This document shows positions 5,699 through 5,762 of a stretch of 5,762 bases of DNA, piece after piece. A program made the position numbers and the translations under genes. This DNA is from Pseudomonadota bacterium (GTDB lineage Bacteria; Pseudomonadota; Gammaproteobacteria; Burkholderiales; Nitrosomonadaceae), in assembly GCA_018240935.1 (NCBI GenBank), contig JAFEEV010000231.1:1-5762 (forward strand). Direction: 5' to 3'. The stretch's first letter is position 1. The number at the start of each line of letters is the position of its first letter. The notes under the pieces were generated by a model. That model saw nothing but the letters and a program-made list of their open reading frames with translations. It was not told the DNA's origin and ran no database searches.

Positions 5699-5762
5699 GC
5701 CAAAGTTACAAAGAAATGATGTTTGGAGCTATGCCGTTATACCTGCCTGCACAATCACTCTA
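5689..5762 (+). CDS. Possible divergent gene, 5' end only, unidentified
   Basis: An open frame starts with ATG at 5689 after AGGA (5681-5684, 4 bases upstream) and runs 24 codons (beginning MKASQSYKEM) until the window ends in an incomplete codon, TA. That codon may be Tyr or a stop, so this could be the start of a normal gene or only a 24-residue frame. The nearest in-frame upstream stop is at 5653, so no earlier start is likely. I do not recognise the peptide. It has no obvious signal peptide, though it is rich in Met and hydrophobic residues from position 10 on. It would be transcribed away from mnmG, with its start region overlapping the mnmG promoter. A weak promoter is conceivable (TTGCAT at 5631-5636, GAAAAT at 5654-5659). 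Confidence 0.38.
   Translation, partial: MKASQSYKEMMFGAMPLYLPAQSL

Noticed and set aside
5561..5762. Replication origin in the AT-rich intergenic region
   Set aside because: No DnaA boxes (TTATCCACA-like) were seen; only parS and a promoter are supported, although the origin may be nearby.

Overview
This 5.8-kb window is a bacterial chromosome segment dominated by one tightly packed minus-strand gene cluster. Read in the direction of transcription (high to low coordinates), it runs mnmG - rsmG - parA - parB - a YcaR/Trm112-like zinc-ribbon gene - an ADP-ribosylglycohydrolase-family gene. The first four are the classical replication-origin-proximal cluster (old names gidA-gidB-soj-spo0J) of many Proteobacteria. 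Gene content, moderate-to-high GC coding DNA and protein style suggest a betaproteobacterium. A Nitrosomonas-like (Nitrosomonadaceae) organism is my best guess from familiarity; nothing in the window proves it.

Right end (about 5561-5762): an AT-rich divergent intergenic region. It holds a near-perfect parS centromere site (TGTTTCACGTGAAACC, 5612-5627), a consensus -10 hexamer (TATAAT on the minus strand) that probably starts the mnmG transcript, and the first codons of a possible plus-strand gene cut by the window edge. Middle (3021-5560): mnmG and rsmG, which overlap by 4 bases (ATGA); they modify the tRNA wobble uridine and 16S rRNA G527 respectively. Then parA and parB (1362-2990), which with parS form a complete chromosome-segregation system: the ATPase, the CTP-dependent clamp/DNA-binding protein and its site all lie within about 4.3 kb. 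Left part (175-1340): the small YcaR/Trm112-like protein and a 322-residue protein of the J1-crystallin type of the ADP-ribosylglycohydrolase family. These two occupy the place where many betaproteobacteria have the ATP synthase genes after parB. Left end (1-174): non-coding, with an imperfect palindrome centred near base 56 that looks like a dispersed repeat or MITE-like element continuing past the window.

Gaps between genes are -4, 30, 21, 21 and 14 bases, so all six genes are probably co-transcribed from the promoter region near 5670. If so, the parS site lies inside the transcribed leader of the operon encoding its own binding protein. I found no wholly new system. The points most worth a second look are the parS placement, the two accessory genes after parB, the repeat at the left end, and a 20-bp perfect palindrome inside mnmG.
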